Assembly (NCBI GenBank): GCA_045603305.1
Contig: JAZULV010000102.1
Location: 1 to 35,667 of the forward strand
Source: JAFRXK01 sp045603305
GTDB lineage: Bacteria > Bacillota > Clostridia > Lachnospirales > Lachnospiraceae
Length of the DNA: 35,667 nucleotides
Reading direction: 5' to 3'
Part shown: piece after piece, positions 8,673-17,324 of the stretch
Numbering within the stretch: the first letter of the stretch is position 1
How the letters are laid out: each line of letters opens with the position of its first letter
Made by a program: the position numbers and the translations under genes
Notes under the pieces: generated by a model
Told to the model about the DNA's origin: nothing
What the model saw: the letters and a program-made list of their open reading frames with translations, nothing else
Database searches by the model: none

Positions 8673-9614
8673 ATGGGAGAAAAGAAAGGCTTTTTTAAAA
8701 GGCTTGCAGAAGGTCTTAGTAAGACCAGAAATAATATAGTAGCCGGAGTTGACAATATATTCAGTGCGTTCTCATCAATTGATGATGATTTTTATGAGGA
8801 GCTTGAGGAAACACTTATAATGGGTGATTTAGGTGTTCATACTACTGAAGCAATTATCGAGGATTTAAAAGTTAAGGTTAAAGAAGAAAAGATTAAGAAG
8901 CCGGCAGATTGTAAGGCGTTTCTCATTGATAGTATAAAAAAGCAGATGGATATTGGCGAGAATGCTTATGACTTTGAGACTAAAAAATCTGTTATACTTG
9001 TAGTTGGTGTAAACGGAGTAGGAAAGACTACTTCCATAGGTAAGCTTGCCGGTCAGTTTAAGAATAACGGCAAAAAGGTAATCCTTGCGGCAGCGGATAC
9101 TTTCAGGGCAGCGGCTATTGACCAGCTTGGTGAGTGGGCAAACCGTGCCGGAGTTGAGATGATTGCGCAGCAGGAAGGCTCTGACCCGGCAGCAGTAGTA
9201 TATGATGCGGTTGCAGCGGCGAAAGCACGTAAGGCAGACATACTGATTTGTGATACTGCAGGAAGACTTCATAACAAGAAGAATCTTATGGAGGAGCTTA
9301 GAAAGATTAACCGTATTATCGACAATGAATACAGTGAAGCCTATAAGGAAACGCTCGTAGTATTAGACGGAGCTACCGGACAGAATGCTTTAGAGCAGGC
9401 GAGACAGTTTAAAGAGGTTACTGATATTTCAGGTATTATTCTTACTAAGCTTGACGGTACTGCTAAGGGTGGTATTGCTGTAGCAATTCAGGCTGAGCTT
9501 GGCGTGCCGGTAAAGTATATCGGTGTAGGCGAGAAGATTGATGATTTGCAGAAGTTTAACGCGGATGATTTCGTAAATGCATTATTTGAAGTAGATATAA
9601 AGGAAGAGGACTAA
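8673..9614 (+). CDS. ftsY: Signal recognition particle receptor FtsY
   Basis: FtsY is the membrane-associated GTPase that docks Ffh-bound ribosomes at the SecYEG translocon. The protein is 313 residues, the short form without a long acidic A domain, which is usual in Gram-positives. The N domain (about 1-100) precedes the GTPase domain with GVNGVGKT (112-119), the DTAGR motif (194-198) and TKLDG (258-262). AGGAGG overlaps the smc stop and sits about 8 bases before the ATG. The Ffh partner is encoded about 11.8 kb downstream rather than close by, because the block is split by eleven other genes. Confidence 0.97.
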   Translation: MGEKKGFFKRLAEGLSKTRNNIVAGVDNIFSAFSSIDDDFYEELEETLIMGDLGVHTTEAIIEDLKVKVKEEKIKKPADCKAFLIDSIKKQMDIGENAYDFETKKSVILVVGVNGVGKTTSIGKLAGQFKNNGKKVILAAADTFRAAAIDQLGEWANRAGVEMIAQQEGSDPAAVVYDAVAAAKARKADILICDTAGRLHNKKNLMEELRKINRIIDNEYSEAYKETLVVLDGATGQNALEQARQFKEVTDISGIILTKLDGTAKGGIAVAIQAELGVPVKYIGVGEKIDDLQKFNADDFVNALFEVDIKEED

Positions 9615-9616
9615 GT

Positions 9617-10816
9617 ATGTATACATTAGAAAAGTTTGAGCAGGCTTCTGAGGTTGTTAAAAATGTGACAAATGAGACGAAGCTTATATACAGCAGATAT
9701 TTTAGTGACCAGACAGGTAATAAGGTATATCTTAAGCCTGAGAATATGCAGTTTACAGGCTCATATAAGATAAGAGGTAACTATTATAAGCTTAGCACTA
9801 TGTCTGATGAAGAGAAGGCAGGAGGCGTAATGACAGCGTCTGCCGGTAATCATGCTTTAGGTATAGCTTATGCAGCATCAAGACTCGGAGTAAAGGTTAC
9901 TATAGTTATGCCTTCCACCATGTCTTTGTCAAAGGTTAATAAGGCAAAAGAATACGGTGCAGAAATTGTGCTTTACGGCAACTGTTTTGAAGAGGCTTAT
10001 GAATATGGTGAAAAGCTTGCCAAGGAAAAAGGCCTGCCATTTATTCACCCATTCAATGATATAGATGTTTCTACAGGTAACGGAAGTATAGCCATGGAGA
10101 TTATTCAGGAGCTTCCTACAGTAGATTATATACTTGTGCCTGCAGGTGGCGGCGGTCTTATAGCCGGAGTTGCTACTCTTGTAAAGATGCTCAATCCTAA
10201 GATTAAGATAATAGGTGTTCAGCCATCAGGAGCAAATTGCATTCAGGAATCATTAAGAAGAGGTGAAGTTGTAACTTTAGACAAGGTAAGCACAATTGCT
10301 GATGGTGTAGCTATTAAAGCTCCGGGCGAGAATGTGTTCCCATACATAAAAGAAAATGTAGACGAGATTATTACAGTTGAGGATCATGAGCTTATAGTTG
10401 CTTTCCTGGATTTAGTTGAGAATCACAGAATGGTTGCGGAGAATGCGGGTCTTCTTACTATAGCTGCGTTAAAGCATCTTGATATGAGTAATAAAAAGGT
10501 TGTATCAATTATAAGCGGCGGTAACATGGACATTATTACTATGTCATCTACCGTACAGCATGGTCTTACCATGAGAGACAGAGTATTTACTATTTCAGTG
10601 CTGCTTCCTGACAAGCCGGGTGAATTGGTGAAGGTGGCAGAGATTATTTCTGAGCTTAGGGGTAATGTTATTAAGCTTGAGCACAACCAGTTTGTAAGTG
10701 TCAACAGAAATGATGCAGTGGAGCTTAAGATTACCATGGAGGCTTACGGAACCGAGCACAAGAATCAGATATTTGAGGAGCTTGTGAAGAAAGGGTACCG
10801 TCCAAAGATAGTGTAA
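9617..10816 (+). CDS. ilvA: Threonine ammonia-lyase, ACT-domain form
   Basis: This PLP enzyme deaminates threonine to 2-oxobutanoate, feeding isoleucine synthesis or threonine breakdown. The 399 residues fit the medium-length form with a C-terminal ACT domain (about 325-399, RVFTISVLLPDKPGELVKVA). The PLP lysine is Lys51 in GSYKIRGN, the substrate loop is SAGNHALG, and the phosphate-binding loop is PAGGGGLIAG. The start lies 2 bases after the ftsY stop, with a GGAAGAGGA ribosome site inside the ftsY end, so it is likely the last gene of the smc-ftsY transcript. No other isoleucine gene is nearby, so the biosynthetic versus catabolic role cannot be decided here; the ACT domain suggests allosteric control. 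Confidence 0.92.
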   Translation: MYTLEKFEQASEVVKNVTNETKLIYSRYFSDQTGNKVYLKPENMQFTGSYKIRGNYYKLSTMSDEEKAGGVMTASAGNHALGIAYAASRLGVKVTIVMPSTMSLSKVNKAKEYGAEIVLYGNCFEEAYEYGEKLAKEKGLPFIHPFNDIDVSTGNGSIAMEIIQELPTVDYILVPAGGGGLIAGVATLVKMLNPKIKIIGVQPSGANCIQESLRRGEVVTLDKVSTIADGVAIKAPGENVFPYIKENVDEIITVEDHELIVAFLDLVENHRMVAENAGLLTIAALKHLDMSNKKVVSIISGGNMDIITMSSTVQHGLTMRDRVFTISVLLPDKPGELVKVAEIISELRGNVIKLEHNQFVSVNRNDAVELKITMEAYGTEHKNQIFEELVKKGYRPKIV

Positions 10817-10928
10817 TGAGAAACAATGAGTCAAATAGACGCAGGATTGTATTTGCATGAATGAGAGTGGATATTTGATAAAGTTTTTTCAACGCTGTAA
10901 TGTTTAAGAAAAACATGGAGGATTTACA

Positions 10929-12095
10929 ATGACAGACATACAATCATTAATTCAGGAATATAAAATGACAGGAAATAAGGATGTATATCGTCAGATTTTA
11001 AATGCAGTCAGAACTTTAGATAATATATGGGTGCCTATTTCACAGCATACAAGAAGTACATATATTGAGATTAAGGACAATATGCCTACTGCATACATAT
11101 TTACAAAACAAAGTTACTGTGAGGAGTTTCGTGAGAGGTTGTCCAATGCGATGCTTCTGGTACGTACTGTTGCTAACCCTGCTAATCTTAGATTACAGAT
11201 GTTTAGTGATTTTTTGCGTTCAGGAATTCAGAAAATTGTTATAGACAGCGGACATGTGTATCAGGAGATTCTTATCAGTGATATGATCAGAGAGGAAGCA
11301 CCGGCAGGACAGGCAAGAAAGCCTATTAAGAATCCTGAAGTTGTTGTATGTGCTAACCTACTTGTACAGGAGATGAGCCGTAGAAATGCACCGCCTGTAC
11401 TCAGAGAGAATTTAGTTAAGGCGGTTACAAAGGGAGAATTCCTTGTGCCGGCTAACAAGGACGTGAAATTTGACGAGACCGGAAAGATTGAAATCGGCAG
11501 CCAGATTTCATTCCAGATGATAAGAAATCCACAGGGACAGAATTTTATACCTGTGTATACTGATATGATAGAGTTTAAGAAGTTTGATATGGAGGACAAG
11601 TTTGCCGGAATTATAGTTCCTTTTGCCGGAATCAAGCCGCTCCTTGAAAAGGCTGAGGGCATTGTTATAAATCCGCAGGGGGCAAATGTTCCTCTAAACA
11701 TGAAGATTAATGAAAAGAAGCCGGATGTTAATGCTTCAATTAATAAGCAGGTGGCAGAAGGTCTTAATAATGATGTGCAGGAAGATAGCAGGTATGATAG
11801 TAATTATTCATTAGGCAGCAGTGAGGACTTGCCGGAAGAGATGCTTAAAGAAGTGGCAGAGTTTTTTAGCACAGAGAAGGGCGTAAAGAAAGCATATGCT
11901 GTGGGTATTACAAGAGATAATAAGCCGGGTTGTCTTTATGTTGTTGATTATGAGGGTGACAGTATTGCTCTTTATCAGGGGCTGGTAATGATATCAGCCA
12001 GATATATTGGTGCTCTTCAGGTTGAGATGAGAGAATATAATTTGCCGGAGGCTAAGCAGGCTATAGAAGGCAAAGCACCATTTTATGAAGCTTAG
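10929..12095 (+). CDS. SseB-family protein
   Basis: The 388 residues look like the SseB family, named for enhanced serine sensitivity protein B in Escherichia coli; the molecular role is not known. The N-terminal part (about 18-80, DNIWVPISQHTRSTYIEI) and the middle (about 168-258, ending EGIVINPQGANVPLNMK) fit the two-part SseB N-domain pattern with the sequence IPVYTDMIEFKKFD. The C-terminal part (about 305-388, EKGVKKAYAVGITRDNKPG onward) fits the SseB C-terminal domain. A linker of about 260-300 is low in complexity. It has its own GGAGG site and sits 112 bases after ilvA. A possible promoter TTGATA-17-TAATGT (10875-10903) has a poor -10 box. No signal peptide or membrane segment is seen. 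A Sel1-repeat gene follows 20 bases on. Confidence 0.75.
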   Translation: MTDIQSLIQEYKMTGNKDVYRQILNAVRTLDNIWVPISQHTRSTYIEIKDNMPTAYIFTKQSYCEEFRERLSNAMLLVRTVANPANLRLQMFSDFLRSGIQKIVIDSGHVYQEILISDMIREEAPAGQARKPIKNPEVVVCANLLVQEMSRRNAPPVLRENLVKAVTKGEFLVPANKDVKFDETGKIEIGSQISFQMIRNPQGQNFIPVYTDMIEFKKFDMEDKFAGIIVPFAGIKPLLEKAEGIVINPQGANVPLNMKINEKKPDVNASINKQVAEGLNNDVQEDSRYDSNYSLGSSEDLPEEMLKEVAEFFSTEKGVKKAYAVGITRDNKPGCLYVVDYEGDSIALYQGLVMISARYIGALQVEMREYNLPEAKQAIEGKAPFYEA

Positions 12096-12115
12096 AACAT
12101 TTTGGAGGAAGAATA

Positions 12116-13012
12116 ATGTCTGATATTAGTACAATGTCCTATGAGGAAGCGTTAAAACTTGCCGAAGCAGGAGATACTGATGCTTTAGTCAATCTTGGAG
12201 TGAGACTCTGGGAAGGCGAAGGAGCAGATAAGGATTCAAAGAAAGCCATGGAGTATTTTATTCGTGCAGCTGAGGGTGACAATCCACAGGCAAGTTATCT
12301 TTTAGGTATGATTTACCTTGGTGATGACGAGTATATGGATTTAAAGAAAGCGGTTGCAAGCTTTGAAAAAGCTTCAAATCTTAAATTTGCTCCGGCTATG
12401 ACTGAACTGGCAGTTATGCTTATCAATGGTGATGGTATTGAAAAGGACCAGCAGAGAGCAGCAAAACTTCTTACTATGGCGGCAAAGCTTGGTGATGAGA
12501 GAGCAGAAGAACTGCTTGAGTCTACAGAGGACGGAAGTTTTGACGGCGGAAATGAATTTACCGGTGTCGAGGATATTGTAAAGAAGTCAGATGAATTTAC
12601 TACAAAGGTGTTTTATAAGCGACTTTTTGGCAGAGAAAGAAAACAGGAAGTGTGGTATGAAAAGTACGGACTTCCTATCAGAGTGAGTTTTCTTTATCTT
12701 AATTTCAGAACCTCAGACGCATTTAACAGGGAGAGATTTCAGGAAGCGTTAAATGTTCTTGCCGTAGAAGAGATAACAAGACTTGGTGTTGCTAAAACTG
12801 ACGCAGAGGCAGAGCTTAGAAAGAGAATAATCGAAATCTACAGAAACGAAGATACATTATTTAATAATTTCTACAGCCTTGGCATGATTAACAGTTACAG
12901 TGAAGCGGTTAATATCTGCTTAAGTCTTATGATGGACAGCATTCCGGAAGAGGATCATCACAAAGAAGAAAAGACTATTATGACTGAGCTTAGGAAAGTA
13001 TTTTTTGAATAA
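12116..13012 (+). CDS. Sel1-repeat protein with unknown C-terminal domain
   Basis: The first 140 residues carry Sel1-like / TPR helical repeats: GDTDALVNLGVRLWEGEGAD, then ASYLLGMIYLGDDEY, then ALVML-type INGDGIEKDQQRAAKLLTMA. Such repeats bind proteins. The part from about 160 to 298 (KVFYKRLFGRERKQEVWYEK onward) is helical and I do not recognise it; it lacks any clear catalytic motif. No signal peptide is visible, so it is probably cytoplasmic. A GGAGG site precedes the ATG and the gene is 20 bases behind the SseB-like gene, so the two likely act in one transcript. The stop is 52 bases before the dUTPase start. Confidence 0.75.
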   Translation: MSDISTMSYEEALKLAEAGDTDALVNLGVRLWEGEGADKDSKKAMEYFIRAAEGDNPQASYLLGMIYLGDDEYMDLKKAVASFEKASNLKFAPAMTELAVMLINGDGIEKDQQRAAKLLTMAAKLGDERAEELLESTEDGSFDGGNEFTGVEDIVKKSDEFTTKVFYKRLFGRERKQEVWYEKYGLPIRVSFLYLNFRTSDAFNRERFQEALNVLAVEEITRLGVAKTDAEAELRKRIIEIYRNEDTLFNNFYSLGMINSYSEAVNICLSLMMDSIPEEDHHKEEKTIMTELRKVFFE

Positions 13013-13064
13013 GCGGTTTGAGATGATTTTTAGGTTAAAGGTTCTTAATACACGGAGGGGTAAT

Positions 13065-13580
13065 ATGAAGCGTATAGCTAAGTTTTATAAAGTAAGTGAA
13101 GAACAGTTTAAGAAGGACTGGGAAGATAGTTTTAGTGAATGTGCTGACACATGGAAGATGGTTTATGACAATATTAAACTTCCAAGAAGGGCTACTGCCG
13201 GTTCTGCAGGATATGATTTCTTTACAACTTCAGATATAGAGCTTGATCCGGGCGAGACTATAAAGATTCCTACCGGTATCAGAGCATGGATGGAGGATGG
13301 CTGGGTACTTAAAGTATATCCTAGAAGCGGTCTTGGATTTAAGTACAGACTCCAGCTTAATAATACTGTTGGTATCATTGACAGCGATTATTTTAATGCG
13401 GCCAATGAAGGTCATATTTTTATAAAGATTACTAATGACAGTAACGAAGGAAAGCATCTTTCCATGAAGGAAGGAGAGGCTTTTGCCCAGGGATTATTTA
13501 TTGAATATGGTATAACTATTGATGATGAATGTCAGGCGGAAAGAACCGGAGGTTTGGGAAGCACCAGCGGCAATGTATAG
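13065..13580 (+). CDS. dut: dUTP diphosphatase (dUTPase)
   Basis: The enzyme hydrolyses dUTP to dUMP and pyrophosphate, keeping uracil out of DNA and supplying dUMP for ThyX. All five trimeric dUTPase motifs are in order: AGSAGYDF (45-52), PRSGLG (86-91), NNTVGIIDSDY with the catalytic Asp106, EGEAFAQGLF, and the C-terminal phosphate-binding arm ERTGGLGSTSG (159-169). I chose ATG 13065 because GGAGGGG (13054-13060) lies 4 bases ahead. An upstream in-frame ATG at 13005 would overlap the previous gene and has no ribosome site. The protein is then 171 residues, with an N-terminal extension of about 38 residues compared with short bacterial forms. Confidence 0.9.
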   Translation: MKRIAKFYKVSEEQFKKDWEDSFSECADTWKMVYDNIKLPRRATAGSAGYDFFTTSDIELDPGETIKIPTGIRAWMEDGWVLKVYPRSGLGFKYRLQLNNTVGIIDSDYFNAANEGHIFIKITNDSNEGKHLSMKEGEAFAQGLFIEYGITIDDECQAERTGGLGSTSGNV

Positions 13581-13629
13581 TCATTTGTTTCGATAACATC
13601 AGATAGGGAAGATAGCGAGAGGTATGCAC

Positions 13630-14796
13630 ATGTTATATGTTAGGTTAAAAAAATCAGCTTTTATTATATTTGCAGTATTATTGGTGACTATGTTTACCGG
13701 ATGTACATCCAGAGCTGACAAGTATAATGAAGAAGGTCTTGGATATTATGAAAACGGAGATTTGGATGCTGCAATAGGGTGTTTTGACGAAGCTATTAGA
13801 AAGAATGGTAAAGAGTCTGCATACTATGTAAATAAGTGTTATGCACAAATCGCAAAAGAGGATTACAGTGGTGCAATGGACAGCATTAACAGTGCATATA
13901 CTCTGGAACCTGAATCAAAATATGTTTTACGAGCAGAAGGTATACTTAATTATCGTACAGGCAAGTATGATGAAGCTATTGCAAACTTTAACAAGTGCCT
14001 TGAATTAGTCGGAGATTATGTAACAGATTTTGAATATGATGTACTTAAGTATAAAGCAGACGCAGAAATTACCATGGGATATGCAGAAGATGCAATTGAA
14101 TCATATTCTGTGTTAGTTGAAACCCAGGAGGATAATAAATTATATTATTACTGGAGAGCAAAATCACATATTATGGCGGCAGATGAAGAGTCTGCGGTAA
14201 ATGATTTAAAGAATTATATTCTGAGAGATAATAATTATAACACATATATTCAGGCTTATTATGAATTAGCAAATGCCGGTTATACAGACAGCGGAATTAA
14301 TATTTTAAATGATGCATTAAAGCTTTCAGACTCTACCGCGGAAGATTGTAAATATCGAGGAATGATTTATAATATTCTTGGAGACTATAACAAGGCAATT
14401 ACTGAATTCCAGAAGGTTAGCGATGACGAAAAAAATGCAGAAATCTGCATATATGAAGGAATGTCTTTTGCTGCAATTGGTGATATGAATAACGCTGCAG
14501 ACTTTTATCAGAAAGCTGTAGAAAGAGGCGGAAGCGATACATTTTTGTTTTATGAGATCGGCTTGTGTAATATGAGTCTTGGTAACTATGAAGATGCGAT
14601 TTACTATATTACAAGAGGTATCGAGGTTGCTGATGAAGAGTATCTTGAGAAGTTAATGTACCTTCAGATTATTTGTTATGAATATTCAGGAAAGTATGGC
14701 GATGCACTTCAAAGTCTTACTGCTTATATTGAAGCTTTCGGAAGCAATGAAGAGTTGGAGCATGAGTTAGCTTTTCTTAAATCAAGAACGGAGTAA
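13630..14796 (+). CDS. TPR-repeat lipoprotein
   Basis: The protein starts with two Lys, a hydrophobic stretch (about 9-23) and a lipobox ending MFTGC, so Cys25 is probably lipidated and the protein anchored outside the cytoplasmic membrane. The rest is a solenoid of about nine tetratricopeptide repeats, for example ADKYNEEGLGYYENGDLDAA, YDEAIANFNKCLELV and GNYEDAIYYITRGIEV. TPRs act as protein-binding scaffolds; the partner is unknown. GAGAGG (13617-13622) is 7 bases before ATG 13630 but only one base before ATG 13624, so I prefer 13630 (388 residues). hflX follows 5 bases after the stop, with its ribosome site across this gene's stop codon. Confidence 0.8.
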   Translation: MLYVRLKKSAFIIFAVLLVTMFTGCTSRADKYNEEGLGYYENGDLDAAIGCFDEAIRKNGKESAYYVNKCYAQIAKEDYSGAMDSINSAYTLEPESKYVLRAEGILNYRTGKYDEAIANFNKCLELVGDYVTDFEYDVLKYKADAEITMGYAEDAIESYSVLVETQEDNKLYYYWRAKSHIMAADEESAVNDLKNYILRDNNYNTYIQAYYELANAGYTDSGINILNDALKLSDSTAEDCKYRGMIYNILGDYNKAITEFQKVSDDEKNAEICIYEGMSFAAIGDMNNAADFYQKAVERGGSDTFLFYEIGLCNMSLGNYEDAIYYITRGIEVADEEYLEKLMYLQIICYEYSGKYGDALQSLTAYIEAFGSNEELEHELAFLKSRTE

Positions 14797-14801
14797 TAGT
14801 A

Positions 14802-16037
14802 TTGATTGAATTAGATGATATTAAAGAAAAAGTAATATTGCTCGGAGTAAGTCAGAGTGATAGTGATGATACAGAATCATCGTTAAATGAATTAGAAGAA
14901 CTGGTTAAGACTGCCGGAGCTGAAACTGTTGGCAGACTGGTTCAGAACAGGGAAAGAATTCATCCTACATCTTATCTTGGTACAGGTAAGTTATTAGAAG
15001 TTAAGCAGATGCTTGCAGAGTATGATGCAACCGGTGTGGTATGTGATGATGAGTTATCCCCGGCCCAGCTTAGAACTTTAGAGCAGGAGCTTGATACCAA
15101 GGTTATGGACAGAACCATGATAATTCTTGATATATTTGCTGCAAGGGCTATGTCAAGAGAGGGTAAGATACAGGTCGAGCTTGCTCAGCTAAAATACCGT
15201 TCAGCGAGGCTTGTAGGCTTAAGAAACTCCCTTTCAAGACTTGGTGGCGGTATTGGTACCAGAGGTCCCGGAGAAAAGAAGCTTGAGATGGACAGACGAC
15301 TTATTCACGAGAGAATTTCTGCACTCAAGGCTGAACTTGAGGATGTAAAAAGACATCGTGAGGTTATGCGCCAGAAGAGAAGTAAGAATCATCTTCCGGT
15401 GGCAGCAATTGTAGGTTATACCAATGCAGGAAAGTCCACACTGTTAAACAAGCTGACGGAGGCGGGAGTGCTTTCTGAGGACAAGCTTTTTGCAACCCTT
15501 GACCCGACAACCAGAAGTTATATGCTGGAGGACGGACAGGAAGTACTTTTGACTGATACAGTTGGATTTATTAGAAAATTACCCCATCATTTAGTAGAAG
15601 CTTTTAAGAGTACCCTTGAAGAAGCAAAATATGCTGATATAATAATACATGTAGTAGATGCTTCAAGTCCTGATATGGACCTTCACATGCATGTAGTATA
15701 TGAGACTTTAAGCGACCTTGGTGTGACTGACAAGCCTGTACTCACTCTGTTTAATAAGTGCGATTTATTGGAGGGTGACGTGCGGTTTAAGGATTTTAAG
15801 GCTGATGAGGCCGTTAATATATCAGTGCTTACAGGCGCAGGGCTGGATATTATGTCAGACAGGCTATCTAATATGCTTAAGGCAAGACGTATATTTGTAG
15901 AGAGATTTTACAGATATAGCGAAGTAGGTACTATTCAGCTGATTAGAAAATACGGACAGGTGCTTTCAGAGGAGTATATGGACGAAGGTGTGGCAGTAAC
16001 AGGTTATGTTCCCGTAGAGATTATAGGAAAGATATAA
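14802..16037 (+). CDS. hflX: GTPase HflX
   Basis: HflX is a ribosome-associated GTPase that splits or rescues stalled 70S ribosomes under stress. The 411 residues carry the HflX N-terminal domain (about 1-180, with HPTSYLGTGKLLEVK and the Gly-rich GGIGTRGPGEKKLE) and a GTPase domain with GYTNAGKST (205-213), DPTTR, DTVGFIRKLP and NKCD. The start is TTG at 14802, with GGAG at 14790-14793 spaced 8 bases ahead. No ATG gives the conserved N-terminus. It is probably co-transcribed with the TPR lipoprotein. I see no terminator before thyX. Confidence 0.95.
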   Translation: MIELDDIKEKVILLGVSQSDSDDTESSLNELEELVKTAGAETVGRLVQNRERIHPTSYLGTGKLLEVKQMLAEYDATGVVCDDELSPAQLRTLEQELDTKVMDRTMIILDIFAARAMSREGKIQVELAQLKYRSARLVGLRNSLSRLGGGIGTRGPGEKKLEMDRRLIHERISALKAELEDVKRHREVMRQKRSKNHLPVAAIVGYTNAGKSTLLNKLTEAGVLSEDKLFATLDPTTRSYMLEDGQEVLLTDTVGFIRKLPHHLVEAFKSTLEEAKYADIIIHVVDASSPDMDLHMHVVYETLSDLGVTDKPVLTLFNKCDLLEGDVRFKDFKADEAVNISVLTGAGLDIMSDRLSNMLKARRIFVERFYRYSEVGTIQLIRKYGQVLSEEYMDEGVAVTGYVPVEIIGKI

Positions 16038-16128
16038 TAAACCAGAGCTTTTGAATTAAGTCAACGAAGTTTCATCATTGTTTAGGTTAATCTAAGAAAG
16101 AGGATATTATATAGAACGGAGGATGAAT

Positions 16129-16779
16129 ATGATAGCGATTAAGCCGGAAGTAGAGATTATAAGCATGAACAGCTACGAGGATATCTTGAAAAAGATTGAG
16201 AAGATAGGCCGCGTATGTTACAAAAGTGAAAATATGATTACTGATAACTCAGCAGAAAGATTTATTTCAAGTATATTAAAGCGAGGTCATGAGTCTGTAA
16301 TCGAGCATGAGAGTATCACAGTGCGTTTTATCTGCGACAGAGGTGTTACCCATGAGATAGTAAGACACCGTATAGCAAGCTATAGTCAGGAGAGTACAAG
16401 ATACTGTAATTATTCTCAAGATAAGTTTAATAATGAAATCACAGTAATTGATATTGCTTCAGGGTTTAAGTATGACCTTAGTAATGATGCTGACAGAAAG
16501 AAGTATGAAATCTGGAATGAGGCGATGAAGGCTTCTGAAAAATATTATTTTGAGATGCTTGAAGCCGGAGCAACACCACAGGAGGCAAGATCAATACTTC
16601 CTAATTCATTAAAGACTGAGATAGTTATTACTATGAATCTTAGAGAATGGCGTCACTATATGAAGCTTCGTACTGACAGTCCGGCACATCCGCAGATTAG
16701 GGAAGTTTCAGGAATATTACTTAAGACTTTCAAGGAAAAGCTTCCGATATTCTTCAGTGATATAGAGGGCGTAGATTAA
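16129..16779 (+). CDS. thyX: Flavin-dependent thymidylate synthase ThyX
   Basis: ThyX methylates dUMP to dTMP with methylene-tetrahydrofolate and FAD/NADPH, releasing tetrahydrofolate. The ThyX motif is present as RHRIASYSQESTR (79-91): RHR and the serines are conserved, although the usual Asn-Glu-Gln is Ser-Gln-Glu. The C-terminal part (REWRHYMKLRTDSPAHPQIRE) is typical. CGGAGG at 16117-16122 abuts an ATG at 16123 but is 6 bases before ATG 16129, so I chose 16129 (216 residues). The stop overlaps the folA start by one base, which indicates translational coupling with the folate enzyme. Confidence 0.95.
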   Translation: MIAIKPEVEIISMNSYEDILKKIEKIGRVCYKSENMITDNSAERFISSILKRGHESVIEHESITVRFICDRGVTHEIVRHRIASYSQESTRYCNYSQDKFNNEITVIDIASGFKYDLSNDADRKKYEIWNEAMKASEKYYFEMLEAGATPQEARSILPNSLKTEIVITMNLREWRHYMKLRTDSPAHPQIREVSGILLKTFKEKLPIFFSDIEGVD

Positions 16780-17303
16780 TGATAATGATAGGTGCGGTTG
16801 ATGCTAACTGGGCGATTGGTTACAGGAAGGATATGCTTATACATCTTCCTTTAGATTTGAAGCGCTTTAGAGAGCTTACGACCGGTAATATAATAATTAT
16901 AGGCAGAAAAACTTTAGAGAGCTTCCCGCAAGGGAAGCCTTTAAAAGATAGAGTAAACATAGTCATTACTTCGGACAGGGAATATAATGTACCGGGGGCT
17001 GTTGTGGTACATTCTATTGAAGAGGCTGTGACAAAGGCGGAAGAGATTGCAGTTAAAAATTCCATGAGTATATTTGTTGCCGGTGGCGGACAGATATATG
17101 AGCAGATGGAGAAGTACTGCACTGAAGCTCTGGTTACATATATGTATCATGAATTTGAGAAATGTGACACCTATTTTCCTAATCTGGATGATAATTCTGA
17201 ATGGGAGCTTGTAAGTGTAACTGATTTGCAGGAATTCGATGATATTAAGTATGAATATAGATTATATAAAAGAGAAGATAGGTTGTTTAGTGATGAAGAT
17301 TAA
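16779..17303 (+). CDS. folA: Dihydrofolate reductase
   Basis: DHFR reduces dihydrofolate to tetrahydrofolate with NADPH. The 174 residues show the fold landmarks NWAIGYRKDM, LIHLPLDLKRFR with the catalytic Asp, GRKTLESFPQGKPLK, and AGGGQIYEQ. The widespread LPWHLP box reads LIHLP here, so the Trp is replaced; other clostridial DHFRs also diverge at this site. The ATG at 16779 shares its A with the thyX stop TAA, and GAGGG lies 9 bases before. ThyX does not oxidise folate, so FolA here is likely needed for de novo folate rather than for dTMP recycling. Confidence 0.93.
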   Translation: MIMIGAVDANWAIGYRKDMLIHLPLDLKRFRELTTGNIIIIGRKTLESFPQGKPLKDRVNIVITSDREYNVPGAVVVHSIEEAVTKAEEIAVKNSMSIFVAGGGQIYEQMEKYCTEALVTYMYHEFEKCDTYFPNLDDNSEWELVSVTDLQEFDDIKYEYRLYKREDRLFSDED

Positions 17304-17324
17304 AGAGAAAGATGGTGTATTATT

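Noticed and set aside
8865..9272. Minus-strand open frame of 135 codons inside ftsY
   Set aside because: It lies antisense to a strongly conserved gene, has no ribosome site and its product is Cys/Leu/Tyr-rich without a recognisable family.
16038..16122. Promoter of thyX
   Set aside because: TTGTTT and GATATT / TATTAT are present but spacer lengths are 19 to 21 bases, so no box pair is credible.
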